From Hafnia alvei (lineage in GTDB: Bacteria; Pseudomonadota; Gammaproteobacteria; Enterobacterales; Enterobacteriaceae), in assembly GCF_964063325.1 (NCBI RefSeq), contig NZ_OZ061315.1, forward strand, positions 310,001 to 374,000: DNA of 64,000 bases. The letters are read 5' to 3'. The translations under genes and the position numbers were made by a program. Below the pieces are notes generated by a model. It worked only from the letters and a program-made list of their open reading frames with translations. It did not search any database and was not told the origin of the DNA. How positions within the stretch are numbered: position 1 is the first letter of the stretch; each line of letters starts with the position of its first letter. Below are positions 47,635-57,225 of the stretch, one piece after another.

Positions 47635-47731
47635 CTCTGGGTTAGAGAGATGTTAGTTAACAGTACGTTAGACCATACGTTAGACAGAGAACACTTATAA
47701 CTTTATGCCGTCAGGCAACCCCTTCAGGAGA

Positions 47732-49030
47732 ATGATGATGACTTTGCGCAAGGTACCTTTAGCACTGGCTGTTGCGAGTGCGGTGCTGTCAACACAGGCA
47801 CTGGCTGTAGATTTCCACGGTTATGCTCGTTCCGGTATCGGCTGGACCGCAAGCGGCGGCGAACAACAATGCTTCAAAGCGACGGGTGCTCAAAGCAAAT
47901 ATCGTTTGGGTAACGAATGTGAAACCTATGCGGAATTGAAGCTGGGCCAAGAGCTGTGGAAAGATGGCGACAAGAGTTTCTACTTTGACACCAACGTAGC
48001 GTACTCCGTGCAGCAGACCAATGACTGGGAAGCGACAGATCCAGCCTTCCGTGAAGCCAATATCCAAGCCAAAAACGTCATCGAATGGGCTCCAGGCTCA
48101 ACGCTGTGGGCAGGTAAGCGTTTCTATCAACGTCATGACGTTCATATGATCGACTTCTACTACTGGGATATTTCAGGCCCGGGCGCAGGTTTAGAAAATA
48201 TCGATCTGGGCTTCGGTAAATTGTCTATCGCCGCAACTCGTAATACCGAAACCGGCGGCTCAACCAATTTCAGTTCTCAAGACCAACGCGATTTAATTAA
48301 AGACACCGCCAACGACGTTTACGACGTGCGTTTAGCCGGTTTGGAAACCAACCCAGGCGGTACGCTGGAATTAGGTTTTGACTACGGTCGTTCTAACCCA
48401 ACCGATGGCTACCATCGCGCCAAAGATGCCTCAAAAGACGGCTTCATGGTGACCGCGGAACACACCCAGTCGATCTACAGCGGCTTTAACAAATTTGTCG
48501 TTCAGTATGCGACTGATTCCATGACCTCAAATAACTCAGGTCACTCCGAAGGCTCCAGCATCAACAACAACGGTCATATGATCCGCGTTCTGGATCACGG
48601 CGGCATCGACTTCAACGACAAGTGGGCGTTGATGTATGTAGGTATGTATCAGGACATCGATCGCGATGACAAAAATGGTACTACTTGGTACACCGCGGGT
48701 ATTCGCCCGATGTACAAATGGACACCAATCATGAGCACCTTGATGGAATTCGGCTATGACAACGTGAAATCACAGCGCACTGGTGACAACAACAACCAGT
48801 ACAAAGTGACGTTGGCGCAGCAGTGGCAGGCTGGCGACAGCATCTGGTCACGCCCGGCAATCCGCCTGTTTGCAACCTACGCGAAATGGGATGAGAAATG
48901 GGGCTATGCAACTAACACCGATACTGGTTACAGCGACGGCGTTGCATACAACGATAACAACACCCACAAATTCAGCCGTGGAAATGACGATGAAGTCACC
49001 TTCGGCGCGCAGATGGAAGTTTGGTGGTAA
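47732..49030 (+). CDS. lamB: Maltoporin LamB
   Basis: An outer-membrane porin of 432 aa (E. coli 446 aa), an 18-strand trimer that passes maltodextrins. The signal peptide ends ...STQALA before VDFHGYARSGIGWT. The final residues MEVWW end in an aromatic residue, as needed for outer-membrane insertion. Three ATG codons in a row (47732, 47735, 47738) follow AGGAG; the first aligns with the E. coli start and the third has the best spacing. The surface loops around residues 215-300 differ from E. coli, and the second half is about 15 aa shorter; those loops are phage-receptor regions in E. coli. Confidence 0.96.
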   Translation: MMMTLRKVPLALAVASAVLSTQALAVDFHGYARSGIGWTASGGEQQCFKATGAQSKYRLGNECETYAELKLGQELWKDGDKSFYFDTNVAYSVQQTNDWEATDPAFREANIQAKNVIEWAPGSTLWAGKRFYQRHDVHMIDFYYWDISGPGAGLENIDLGFGKLSIAATRNTETGGSTNFSSQDQRDLIKDTANDVYDVRLAGLETNPGGTLELGFDYGRSNPTDGYHRAKDASKDGFMVTAEHTQSIYSGFNKFVVQYATDSMTSNNSGHSEGSSINNNGHMIRVLDHGGIDFNDKWALMYVGMYQDIDRDDKNGTTWYTAGIRPMYKWTPIMSTLMEFGYDNVKSQRTGDNNNQYKVTLAQQWQAGDSIWSRPAIRLFATYAKWDEKWGYATNTDTGYSDGVAYNDNNTHKFSRGNDDEVTFGAQMEVWW

Positions 49031-49043
49031 CGGCTGTTTGACG

Positions 49044-49107
49044 GCGGCGGGGTGATCCCGCCGCGTTTGATTGAGCTCGGCGGCTTTCTTGCCATAGCAG
49101 CCGAGCT
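49044..49107 (+). other. Two stable hairpins between lamB and malM
   Basis: An 8-bp stem gcggcggg/cccgccgc (49044-49064) and an 8-bp stem agctcggc/gccgagct (49074-49107) fill the 96-bp gap. Neither is followed by a T-run. They may hold back 3' decay or reduce malM expression relative to lamB. Confidence 0.6.
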
Positions 49108-49126
49108 GTCTCTAAGGTGGTTCATA

Positions 49127-50068
49127 ATGAAAAGCAAAATGAATAATAAAATCAAAGCTGTCATGAAACAGAATACCATCGCGTTGAGCGTCGCCTTGGC
49201 GATGTTCAGCGCCATGCCGCTTAGCGTTCAGGCGGACAGCGGTATCCAGCCTGCGAATGTTGCTACCGCGCCGGCCATCCCTGCCAATACATTACATCAG
49301 CTACCTTGGGAGCCATTGGTTCCTCCGGTGACGAAAACGGCTACCTTGACCAGCAGCAGCGCGCAGCTGCACGTCGGTGATATCCAAGGGGCGGTAGGGG
49401 CTTTTGCATTACCGGCCGATCGGGGCTCGCTTGAAATTACCATCAGCAGCTTAGTGGAAGGCAAAAGAGTCTATGCCCCAAGCGTAATGGTTTTAGATGA
49501 AAATATGCGTCCTGCGGCATTTTATCCAAGCAGCTATTTTAGCTATCAGCAACCTGGCGTGATGAGCGGCGATCGTCTGGAAGGTACCCTGAAATTAACG
49601 CCTGCATTAGGGCAAAAACAGATCTACATGGTGATCTACACCACGTCGCAGGATTTAGCCAAAACAACCCAGATGGTCGATCCTGCGAAAGCCTACGCGG
49701 CTGGCGTAGGCAATGCGGTGCCAAATATTCCTGATCCGATCGCGATCCATCAGTCTACGGGTACGATCAAGATCAAAGTGAAAGCAGAGCAGAACACCGG
49801 CAACGTGATGATCGGCGGGATCCTGCCTATGGTCCAAAAAGAGCAGCCCATCGTGGTAGGCGCTGCTACAGCACCGGTTGCTGCCGCGCCGTCAAAACCG
49901 GCTCAGCCAATGCTCAAAGATACCGATGAATATTTCAATAAAGGTATCCGTGATGCAGTGAAAGGCGGAGATATCGATAAAGCGTTGAAATTGATGAATG
50001 AAGCTGAACAACTTGGTTCAACCACTGCCCGTGAAACCTTTATTCACAGTGTGAAAGGCAAGGGTTAA
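49127..50068 (+). CDS. malM: Periplasmic maltose-operon protein MalM
   Basis: A 313-aa exported protein (E. coli 306 aa) of the MalM family, whose role is unknown. It has an N-terminal signal peptide (about 1-37, ending LSVQA). The family core ALGQKQIYMVIYTT lies near 160-173, with a proline/alanine-rich linker (about 250-270) and the C-terminal segment KALKLMNEAEQLGSTTARETF. I chose ATG at 49127, with AAGGTGG six bases upstream, over 49052, which overlaps the spacer hairpin. It is the last gene of malK-lamB-malM. Confidence 0.95.
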   Translation: MKSKMNNKIKAVMKQNTIALSVALAMFSAMPLSVQADSGIQPANVATAPAIPANTLHQLPWEPLVPPVTKTATLTSSSAQLHVGDIQGAVGAFALPADRGSLEITISSLVEGKRVYAPSVMVLDENMRPAAFYPSSYFSYQQPGVMSGDRLEGTLKLTPALGQKQIYMVIYTTSQDLAKTTQMVDPAKAYAAGVGNAVPNIPDPIAIHQSTGTIKIKVKAEQNTGNVMIGGILPMVQKEQPIVVGAATAPVAAAPSKPAQPMLKDTDEYFNKGIRDAVKGGDIDKALKLMNEAEQLGSTTARETFIHSVKGKG

Positions 50069-50099
50069 ACCCGCGCTGTGAAAGCTGGCTCTTTGACTG

Positions 50100-50123
50100 G
50101 GTGCCCTTCGGGGCACCTTTTTT
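50100..50123 (+). terminator. Intrinsic terminator of malK-lamB-malM
   Basis: Perfect 7-bp stem ggtgccc/gggcacc with a TTCG tetraloop followed by about seven T. It is 31 nt after the malM stop. Confidence 0.95.
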
Positions 50124-50266
50124 TATTTTATATTTTCCCTCCTTGTTACCAAATTGATCATCTATTGCTACTGCTCTGCCTACGTCGGGTAATCTGAGTT
50201 ACAATGAACGTCCTATTTTCAGCGTGGGCGAGGGTCGGCGCTAAATTCTGTTTTGGAGTCACCGGA

Positions 50267-50782
50267 ATGACTGACTGTCATCCGTCGTTGGACGTTACTC
50301 ATTGGCACCCCATTCATGAAGTCGATTTGACTGCGCAGCAGCGCAGCTGGCTGGGCGAGTGTCAATCCATGACCGCGCGCTTCGAGCGCTACTGCGACAA
50401 AGTCACTATCGTTCCACGGCGCGAAGGTTTCATCACTGCCCAATCTTTAGGTGAAGAAGCCATGCTGTTGCCAAACTGTGAGCGCTTTTGGCTACGCGAA
50501 GTTTTGTTGTGTGGTGATAATGTGCCGTGGTTGTTTGGCCGTACGCTGATCCCCGAAACGTCTCTTACCGGGGAAGAGGTTTCCTTATTGACGTTAGGCA
50601 CGGTTCCACTTGGGCGCTATTTATTCAACGCCGCGGAGCTTACGCGCGATTTTATTCAGGTGGGTTCTCAGAGAGAACTGTGGGCGCGGCGCAGCCGTTT
50701 ACGTTTGTCGGGTAAACCTTTGTTGTTAACCGAACTTTTTTTGTCTGAGTCTCCGTTGTATGGTGTTAATAATGAATTGTGA
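50267..50782 (+). CDS. ubiC: Chorismate pyruvate-lyase UbiC
   Basis: A 171-aa cytoplasmic enzyme (E. coli 165 aa) that converts chorismate to 4-hydroxybenzoate and pyruvate, the first committed step of ubiquinone synthesis. The family core FWLREVLLCGDNVPWLFGRT lies near residues 74-93, with PLGRYLFN and the substrate-binding RRSRLRLSGKPLLLTELFL near the C-terminus. I chose ATG at 50267, with GGAG eight bases upstream, over the upstream reading from 50204. The N-terminal third is poorly conserved with E. coli. It precedes ubiA by 36 bp. Confidence 0.95.
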   Translation: MTDCHPSLDVTHWHPIHEVDLTAQQRSWLGECQSMTARFERYCDKVTIVPRREGFITAQSLGEEAMLLPNCERFWLREVLLCGDNVPWLFGRTLIPETSLTGEEVSLLTLGTVPLGRYLFNAAELTRDFIQVGSQRELWARRSRLRLSGKPLLLTELFLSESPLYGVNNEL

Positions 50783-50818
50783 TGTCGTCATCATTGGAAT
50801 GAATGACTGGAGGGATTC

Positions 50819-51676
50819 GTGACTCAAACTAAATGGCAGGCCTATTGCCGCCTGATGAGAATTGATAAGCCGATTGGCTCGCTATTATTGCTCTGGCCCA
50901 CCTATTGGGCGTTATGGCTAGCGGGCGGCCAAATTCCAAGCCTAAAGCTGCTGGTGGTATTTACGCTAGGGGTCTTTTTCATGCGTGCCGCCGGATGTGT
51001 GGTTAATGATTTTGCCGATCGTCGTGTAGACGGTCACGTTAAGCGCACGGCGCATCGTCCATTGCCAAGCGGTGCAGTAACGGAGAAAGAGAGCAAGATT
51101 CTGTTTGTGGCGCTGGTGCTGGTTTCTTTTGGGCTGGTATTAACGCTTAACGCCATGACGATTTGGTTATCGGTTGCGGCTCTTGCGCTGGCTTGGGTCT
51201 ATCCATTTATGAAGCGCTTTACCCATTTGCCACAGGTTGTACTGGGTATGGCGTTTGGATGGTCAATCCCGATGGCGTATGCCGCCGTAAGCGAAAGTTT
51301 GCCGCTGAGCTGCTGGTTGCTATTTCTGGCGAATATTTGTTGGACGGTAGCTTATGACACCCAGTATGCGATGGTGGATAGGGACGACGACCTTCGCATT
51401 GGTATCAAGTCTACGGCGATTCTGTTTGGCCGCTTCGATAAGCTCATCATTGGCCTGTTACAGCTGGCGACGCTGTTGTTGATGGTGTGGATTGGTTATT
51501 TAAACCAGCTGAGCGGCGCTTATTACTGGGGCATTTTACTGGCTGGGGCGCTGTTTATTCACCAACAGAAGTTGATTGCACTGCGTGAGCGTATGCCGTG
51601 CTTCCAAGCTTTCTTGAATAACAACTATGCCGGACTGGTGCTGTTTATCGGCATTGCGCTTTCAATTTGGATCTGA
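50819..51676 (+). CDS. ubiA: 4-hydroxybenzoate octaprenyltransferase UbiA
   Basis: A 285-aa inner-membrane prenyltransferase (E. coli 290 aa) that attaches the polyprenyl chain to 4-hydroxybenzoate. The first aspartate motif NDFADRRVD lies near residues 64-72 and the second, DTQYAMVDRDDD, near 180-191. About eight transmembrane helices are expected. The start is GTG with GGAGGG five bases upstream. It is co-transcribed with ubiC and ends at a bidirectional terminator shared with plsB. Confidence 0.97.
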   Translation: MTQTKWQAYCRLMRIDKPIGSLLLLWPTYWALWLAGGQIPSLKLLVVFTLGVFFMRAAGCVVNDFADRRVDGHVKRTAHRPLPSGAVTEKESKILFVALVLVSFGLVLTLNAMTIWLSVAALALAWVYPFMKRFTHLPQVVLGMAFGWSIPMAYAAVSESLPLSCWLLFLANICWTVAYDTQYAMVDRDDDLRIGIKSTAILFGRFDKLIIGLLQLATLLLMVWIGYLNQLSGAYYWGILLAGALFIHQQKLIALRERMPCFQAFLNNNYAGLVLFIGIALSIWI

Positions 51677-51710
51677 CATTAGAATCTAAAAAACGCGGGT
51701 TTTAAACTAG

Positions 51711-51738
51711 AGAAAAGGCGCCAATTGGCGCCTTTTCT
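51711..51738. terminator. Bidirectional terminator between ubiA and plsB
   Basis: A perfect 28-bp palindrome: 12-base arms agaaaaggcgcc/ggcgccttttct around aatt. T-runs occur on both strands. It serves both convergent genes. Confidence 0.93.
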
Positions 51739-51766
51739 TATTTACCCAAGAGTGATTAACGAGACG

Positions 51767-54244
51767 TTATTCGCTCTTATCACTATCGTCTTCGGCGGCG
51801 GTTTGCGCTGGAGGTAAGGTTTCCATTTCAGGCGCGCTAACGCTTTCAATGGTCAGCTTGATCTCTGGCGTTATCATGGCACCTAGCAGGTTATAGATTT
51901 CCATGGTGTGTTCAGGGATCGCATCGCCGACGTCGTTGATATAGCCCTCGGAACGCAAGGTCCCTACCAAGGTTGCAAACACTGCTTTGTCGAAGAATTC
52001 AGGTGCATTGATACCGTGCAGAACCGACAAACGCTGCGCCATAATACGGCTCTCTTTTTCCAGCGCACCGCGGCTGATGCTTGGATTCGCGCTGAGCAGA
52101 GAGAAAGTAATGGCATAACGTTGCAGTGTTTCACGAACGCCGGCAGCCAAAAGCTGTAGCGTGCGGATACGGCCCGGATTCATCACCAGCTCGTCGCCCT
52201 TCGCGCAAATCAATTGCTGGCGACATAGTTCAGTAATAATCGGTTCAAGCACCTGCGGTAAGTTGCTGCGCTCATAATGCAAGAACAGCTCTTCTTTTAG
52301 CATTGGGTAGAGTAAATCGACCTGACGCAGCAGCTCCGTGCGCGAGATGCTGTTATGGTTCATCACCATATTGGCAATCAGCGACGGTAGCACCAGCATA
52401 TGCTGAATATTGTTACGGTAATACGTCATCAATACTGCCTGTTCGCGTGGCAGGATGATTAGCTCGCCGATGTTGTCTTTTTCCACTTCAAACTTATCCA
52501 TTTGAAGAGCATGTTGCAGTAGCTCCTCAGCGGTTTGGTTCGGCGTGGTGGCATCTTCGGCATAAGGCGCATTTCGCAACAGCTGCAGATAGCAGTCTAG
52601 CTGTTCTAACAGTTGTTCACGCGTCAGCGCACGTTGGCGAGAAGCCAATAGCGCGGTTGAACAGAGGTTCATCGCGTTAGCTGCCGCTGACTTGTTAATG
52701 TTCACCATCACGGTATTGGCGATTGCGTTAACCGTTGGTGTTAACCAGCTAGGGCGCTGCGCTTCGATTGGATCGATAGACTCGCGCCATTCAGGAACGT
52801 GCTGATTCAGCCAGTTGTTGATTGGGATTGGCTCACCAAAGTTTACGTAACCCTGTCCCAGATTGCGCAGCTTACGCAGCCCGCGAACCATCTGGATCAG
52901 GCTTTCTTTCTCTTTAGTGGCACCGCGCAGCTCTTTGGCATAGGTGGCTACTTCCATCACGTGCTCATAACCGATATACACCGGAACCAGCGTGATTGGA
53001 CGCTTACCGCCGCGCAGCATGGCCTGAATGGTCATTGCCAGCGTACCCGTTTTAGGCTCAAGCAAACGACCCGTACGTGAACGGCCGCCTTCCATAAAGT
53101 ATTCAACCGAATAACCGCGGCTAAACAGCTCGCCTAGGTATTCACGGAATACGGTGGAATAAAGCTTATTCCCTTTAAAGGTACGGCGAATAAAGAACGC
53201 ACCTAAGCGGCGGAAAATCGGACCGGCTGGCCAGAAATTCAGGTTGATACCGGCAGCAATGTGCGGCGGTACCAAGCCTTGGTGATAAAGCACGTAGGAC
53301 AACAGCAGATAGTCCATGTGGCTGCGGTGGCAGGGCACATAAACAATCTCATGGCCGTCCTGCGCTAATTTACGCACGCGCTCGGCGTTATGGACGTTGA
53401 TCCCTTGGTACAAACGGTTCCATGTCCAGCTCAGCACGCGGTCGGATAAACGCACCGCTTCATAGGTGAAGTTGGCTGCAACTTCTTCCATCAAAGCAAC
53501 CGCATTTTGCTGTGCTTTTTCACGGGAGATTTTTTTGCTACGCGCTTCGTCCTCAACCGCTTTCTCTATCGCTTTGGATGAGAGCAGTTTATTAAACAGC
53601 GCTTGGCGATCGGGCAGGCTTGGACCCACCGCGGCTAAACGCTGGCGGGAGAAGTGCATACGCGCCACGCGTGCGAGTTTCTGGGCGATAGTTTGATCGG
53701 TGCCGTGTTCGTCTGCCATATAACGTAGTGAAACGACGTTAGAGAAACGTACGAAGCTGTCACGGCCTAACCAAATAACGGCAAAGAATTTTTGGATACC
53801 GTTAAGTAAACGCAGCTGCGGCGCTCCGTGATGGCCTTCACGACCCGGAGAGCGCCCAAACATAACCGACACCGGGATCATTTGGATATCCAGTGCAGGG
53901 TTATTGCGGTGCAGATCCAGATAGTCATGGAACAGTTTGACGGATTCTTGCTTCGGCGCGTAATAACGGAATACGCGCGGGCCATCGTCAATGAAGACGT
54001 AGCGTGGCAATATAGTGCCGTCAATTTCATTATCGTCGAGCGGATCAGGCAGGTCCTGAGCCAAACAGCGATCTCGGAAGGTCAATAAATCCGCTTTTGA
54101 GTTATAAGGTAAGACATACAACACCGGGCGGGTGGTGTCTAAACGTAGCTCAGCCACCGGTTCAGAAGGGATTACCTTGCTTTTAACCAGTAGTTTCAGC
54201 GGTAGATTCAATAACTTATAGTAAAATTTACGCCAACCTGACAT
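51767..54244 (-). CDS. plsB: Glycerol-3-phosphate acyltransferase PlsB
   Basis: An 825-aa peripheral inner-membrane enzyme (E. coli 807-827 aa, depending on start) that acylates glycerol 3-phosphate, the first step of phospholipid synthesis. The acyltransferase blocks are in order: HX4D in CHRSHMDYLLLSY near residue 303, then GAFFIRR near 350, FMEGGRSRTGR near 383 and VPVYIGYE near 418. The C-terminal 350 residues lack a known motif. The acidic C-terminus ends AAEDDSDKSE. It is divergent from dgkA, as in E. coli. Confidence 0.97.
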   Translation of the reverse strand: MSGWRKFYYKLLNLPLKLLVKSKVIPSEPVAELRLDTTRPVLYVLPYNSKADLLTFRDRCLAQDLPDPLDDNEIDGTILPRYVFIDDGPRVFRYYAPKQESVKLFHDYLDLHRNNPALDIQMIPVSVMFGRSPGREGHHGAPQLRLLNGIQKFFAVIWLGRDSFVRFSNVVSLRYMADEHGTDQTIAQKLARVARMHFSRQRLAAVGPSLPDRQALFNKLLSSKAIEKAVEDEARSKKISREKAQQNAVALMEEVAANFTYEAVRLSDRVLSWTWNRLYQGINVHNAERVRKLAQDGHEIVYVPCHRSHMDYLLLSYVLYHQGLVPPHIAAGINLNFWPAGPIFRRLGAFFIRRTFKGNKLYSTVFREYLGELFSRGYSVEYFMEGGRSRTGRLLEPKTGTLAMTIQAMLRGGKRPITLVPVYIGYEHVMEVATYAKELRGATKEKESLIQMVRGLRKLRNLGQGYVNFGEPIPINNWLNQHVPEWRESIDPIEAQRPSWLTPTVNAIANTVMVNINKSAAANAMNLCSTALLASRQRALTREQLLEQLDCYLQLLRNAPYAEDATTPNQTAEELLQHALQMDKFEVEKDNIGELIILPREQAVLMTYYRNNIQHMLVLPSLIANMVMNHNSISRTELLRQVDLLYPMLKEELFLHYERSNLPQVLEPIITELCRQQLICAKGDELVMNPGRIRTLQLLAAGVRETLQRYAITFSLLSANPSISRGALEKESRIMAQRLSVLHGINAPEFFDKAVFATLVGTLRSEGYINDVGDAIPEHTMEIYNLLGAMITPEIKLTIESVSAPEMETLPPAQTAAEDDSDKSE

Positions 54245-54371
54245 AAAACAGAAAGCCTCTTGTTAGCCATTCGCCGCAAGGATACCAGAAACACGGTTTG
54301 AGATCTGTGGTGATGAGTGAATGAGAAGTCGCTAAAATCACATAAGACTTCTAAATTTTGATGGAATTAAA

Positions 54372-54737
54372 ATGAATAGCACTACCGGATTGACTCGAAT
54401 TGTTAAAGCCGCTGGTTACTCGGTGAAGGGATTGAAAGCGGCGTGGAAACACGAGGCTGCATTCCGCCAAGAATTGATGCTGATGATTGTGGCCGTGGTG
54501 ATTGCTGCATGGTTGGATGTCTCTATTGTAGAACGTATCTTGCTAATAGGCTGCGTCACGCTGGTGGTGATCTTAGAAATCGTTAACAGCGCGATTGAGG
54601 CCGTTGTCGACCGCATCGGGTCTGAGTTCCATGAACTCTCTGGGCGCGCGAAAGATATGGGCTCTGCCGCCGTATTTGTTGCCCTATGGCTGTCTGCTTT
54701 TATTTGGGTCAGCATCCTGTGGGGACACTACATGTAA
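54372..54737 (+). CDS. dgkA: Diacylglycerol kinase DgkA
   Basis: A 121-aa inner-membrane kinase (E. coli 122 aa) that phosphorylates diacylglycerol released by membrane-derived oligosaccharide synthesis. It has three transmembrane helices (about 30-48, 54-70 and 98-118). The active-site segment EIVNSAIEAVVDRIG (about 69-83) includes the conserved glutamate and asparagine, and AAWKHEAAFRQE is the N-terminal surface helix. In E. coli lexA follows; here a strong terminator and the citrate locus follow instead. Confidence 0.97.
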   Translation: MNSTTGLTRIVKAAGYSVKGLKAAWKHEAAFRQELMLMIVAVVIAAWLDVSIVERILLIGCVTLVVILEIVNSAIEAVVDRIGSEFHELSGRAKDMGSAAVFVALWLSAFIWVSILWGHYM

Positions 54738-54766
54738 TGTGAGTATGTACTTACATTCATAATGCA

Positions 54767-54792
54767 TTAAGGCCACCCTTGGGTGGCCTTAA
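54767..54792. terminator. Bidirectional terminator between dgkA and citT
   Basis: Perfect 12-base arms ttaaggccaccc/gggtggccttaa around tt. It lies between two convergent genes. T-richness is modest on both sides. Confidence 0.88.
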
Positions 54793-54821
54793 TATTATCT
54801 AAGCAGGTCGAACAGAGCGGT

Positions 54822-56285
54822 TTAGCTCCACAGTGCCAGAATCGGCCAACCCACCAGCAGCAGCAGGGAGATGTAAATCACACCGAAGATGGCACCTAAG
54901 CGCCAGTAGTCTTTCGATTTTACATATCCGCAGCCGTAGATGATAACCCCAGGGCCAGTGGCGTATGGGGTCAAGCAGCCCATGATACCAATAGACAGCA
55001 CCAGCAGAATACACAGGTGTTCCATTGGCACGCCTGGGATACCTTTACCAACCGCCAAAATCACTGGCAGCATGGTAGCAGTATGCGCAGACAGGCTGGC
55101 AAACAGGTAGTGAGCGAAATAGAACACCAATACCAGCACAATCACGGTCGCATTTGGCGAGAAGCCTTCCAGATGCGTGCTCATGGTGTTAGCAAACCAA
55201 TCGATAAAGCCTGAACGAGTCAGACCGTTTGCCATAACCACTAACGTGGCGAGGTTAACCAACGTATTCCATGCGCTGTTGTACTTCGTGATGTCTTTCC
55301 AAGGCACAACGTGCAAGGCCAACATCAGAGATACTGCTAACAGACCAACCGCAGTGGCATCGATGAAATCGCCGCCGAAGACCCACAAGGCCAAGCTCAG
55401 CAGCACTAAACCAATCAGGGTGATCTCTTTACTGGTTAAGCGGCCCATCTCTTTTAATGCGCCACCGGCCCATTCAGAGACTTCTGCGCTGTGCGTAACT
55501 TCTGGTTTATACAGCACATAAGATAACCATGGCGCCACGATCAGCAGGATAAGACCCACTGGCAGGAAGCTCAGGAACCATTGCAGCCAGCTAATCTGAA
55601 TGCCCGCGATTTTGCTCACGAATTCCAAGCCCAGAACGTTTGGCGCAGCGCCAGTTACGAACATGGAAGAACTCAGACTGGTACTGATCACCATCATCCA
55701 CATCAAATAGCCGCCGATGCGACGTGATGAGGGATCGTTAGGGAATGATTTGAACAGCGGAGGCAGGTTCTTGATGACTGGGAATACGGTACCACCGGTA
55801 CGCGCGGTGTTAGACGGCGTGAACGGTGCCAGCATGATATCAATGATAACAATGGCATAGCCAAGAGTAAGTGTTCGCTTACCCATGAACTTAACCATGA
55901 ACAACGCGATACGACGGCCTAGACCAGTGACTTCATAACCCAGAGCAAAAATGAATGCGCCAAACACCAACCACACGGTGGTGCTGGAGAATCCAGCCAG
56001 ACCCCATTTCAGCGCTTGTTTGCCAGCATCAAAAGCCGGATCGGCAAGCTCTTTGGCATCAAACAGCAGATAATTGCTGCCGATAACGCAGATAGTCACG
56101 GCGATAAAGCTGATCGCCGTAGCAGGGATAGGCTCCAAAATCATCCCAACGATCATAGCCACAAACACGGCGAAATAGTGCCACGCCTGCGGAGGCATAC
56201 CATCAGGAACAGGAATAAGTAACATCACTGCCATAACCAGCAGAGGTGCAACTAATTTCCATATCTTATCTTTTGAAACAGACAT
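54822..56285 (-). CDS. citT: Citrate:succinate antiporter CitT
   Basis: A 487-aa inner-membrane transporter, the same length as E. coli CitT, of the divalent anion:sodium symporter (DASS) family. It exchanges external citrate for internal succinate during citrate fermentation. About 12 helices are expected, with the family segment LAPFTPSNTARTGGT (near 152-166) and NVLGLEFVSK near 225. It is the last gene of the citCDEFXG-citT operon, 31 bp after citG. Sequence agreement with E. coli CitT is very high, higher than for most neighbouring genes. Confidence 0.97.
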   Translation of the reverse strand: MSVSKDKIWKLVAPLLVMAVMLLIPVPDGMPPQAWHYFAVFVAMIVGMILEPIPATAISFIAVTICVIGSNYLLFDAKELADPAFDAGKQALKWGLAGFSSTTVWLVFGAFIFALGYEVTGLGRRIALFMVKFMGKRTLTLGYAIVIIDIMLAPFTPSNTARTGGTVFPVIKNLPPLFKSFPNDPSSRRIGGYLMWMMVISTSLSSSMFVTGAAPNVLGLEFVSKIAGIQISWLQWFLSFLPVGLILLIVAPWLSYVLYKPEVTHSAEVSEWAGGALKEMGRLTSKEITLIGLVLLSLALWVFGGDFIDATAVGLLAVSLMLALHVVPWKDITKYNSAWNTLVNLATLVVMANGLTRSGFIDWFANTMSTHLEGFSPNATVIVLVLVFYFAHYLFASLSAHTATMLPVILAVGKGIPGVPMEHLCILLVLSIGIMGCLTPYATGPGVIIYGCGYVKSKDYWRLGAIFGVIYISLLLLVGWPILALWS

Positions 56286-56316
56286 AACTGATTCTCCAAG
56301 AAGGAATTTTTAAAGT

Positions 56317-57225
56317 TTAATGTGAATAATTGAAGTGCGAAATTTGAGCTAAAAACCAGGTAATAATTAGCAGGTCGGCGCAGCCGCCAGCGCTGAGGTT
56401 GCGTTGAATGCATTCCTGGTCGAAATCATGGAGGTGCTTGAGATCGGAGGGCTGGCGAATGCCACCCTGACGCAGCAATGCCTTAGCGCGCTGTTGCAGC
56501 CAACTGAGGCCGCTTTGGCCCCCGCGAGAGGCGACGTTGGTGTCGCCGTTATGTGCCATCAGCACTAACAGCGTATCAAGCAATGCAAGTTCAGGATCGG
56601 TGCCCTGCGCGAGGCGGGCTTGATAATGTGGCAGAGCTAGCTGAATAACTAATGGATAGCCGGCTTCAGCTTCGCCGCGCGCGCCGGTGAGACCGAGCTG
56701 TCGATAGAGCCGTTGTCCTGCGGTTTTTTGTTGATTGTTATGGTTATTTCGCAGTTCACGCTCGGTCAGCCCACGGCAAAAAGCGGCGGCGGTGCTACAG
56801 ATTAGTTCTGGTGTGATAGCGCTTTTTCTTTGGTGCAAACGCCCGATAGCCGCGCACAGTAACCCCAAAGAAAAAATGCTGCCTTTATGCGTATTCACGC
56901 CAACAGTTGCGCGGAACATGTCAGTTTCGCAGGCGATGCCAATGGGACGTAGCCCGGTGAGCACGTCTGATTCAGCAAGATTGGCGCTAGATGCACCAAA
57001 TTCTATAAAGCGTGGTAACCATTGGCGGATCGCCAATGCGCTACGGTGAAAATCTTCCAGCGCCATATCTTTATGTGCGCCGCAGTTATTTCTATCGACC
57101 AAGCCCGGTTTTGGCGTGAGATTGACCTCAGCCAACATGGCACGGTAAGCAAGCTCGCTGCAATGAGCGACGAAATGCTCATCGGTAGCGGTGGAATCAG
57201 ACGGCTGCTGCGTTATCGGCATCAT
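56317..57225 (-). CDS. citG: Triphosphoribosyl-dephospho-CoA synthase CitG
   Basis: A 302-aa enzyme (E. coli 292 aa) that makes the precursor of the citrate lyase prosthetic group from ATP and dephospho-CoA. Conserved segments include TPKPGLVDRNNCGAHKDM (near 37-54) and GDTNVASRGG (near 232). The start overlaps the end of citX by 29 bases; ATG at 57225 and ATG at 57222 are both possible. The overlap suggests tight co-translation. Confidence 0.95.
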   Translation of the reverse strand: MMPITQQPSDSTATDEHFVAHCSELAYRAMLAEVNLTPKPGLVDRNNCGAHKDMALEDFHRSALAIRQWLPRFIEFGASSANLAESDVLTGLRPIGIACETDMFRATVGVNTHKGSIFSLGLLCAAIGRLHQRKSAITPELICSTAAAFCRGLTERELRNNHNNQQKTAGQRLYRQLGLTGARGEAEAGYPLVIQLALPHYQARLAQGTDPELALLDTLLVLMAHNGDTNVASRGGQSGLSWLQQRAKALLRQGGIRQPSDLKHLHDFDQECIQRNLSAGGCADLLIITWFLAQISHFNYSH

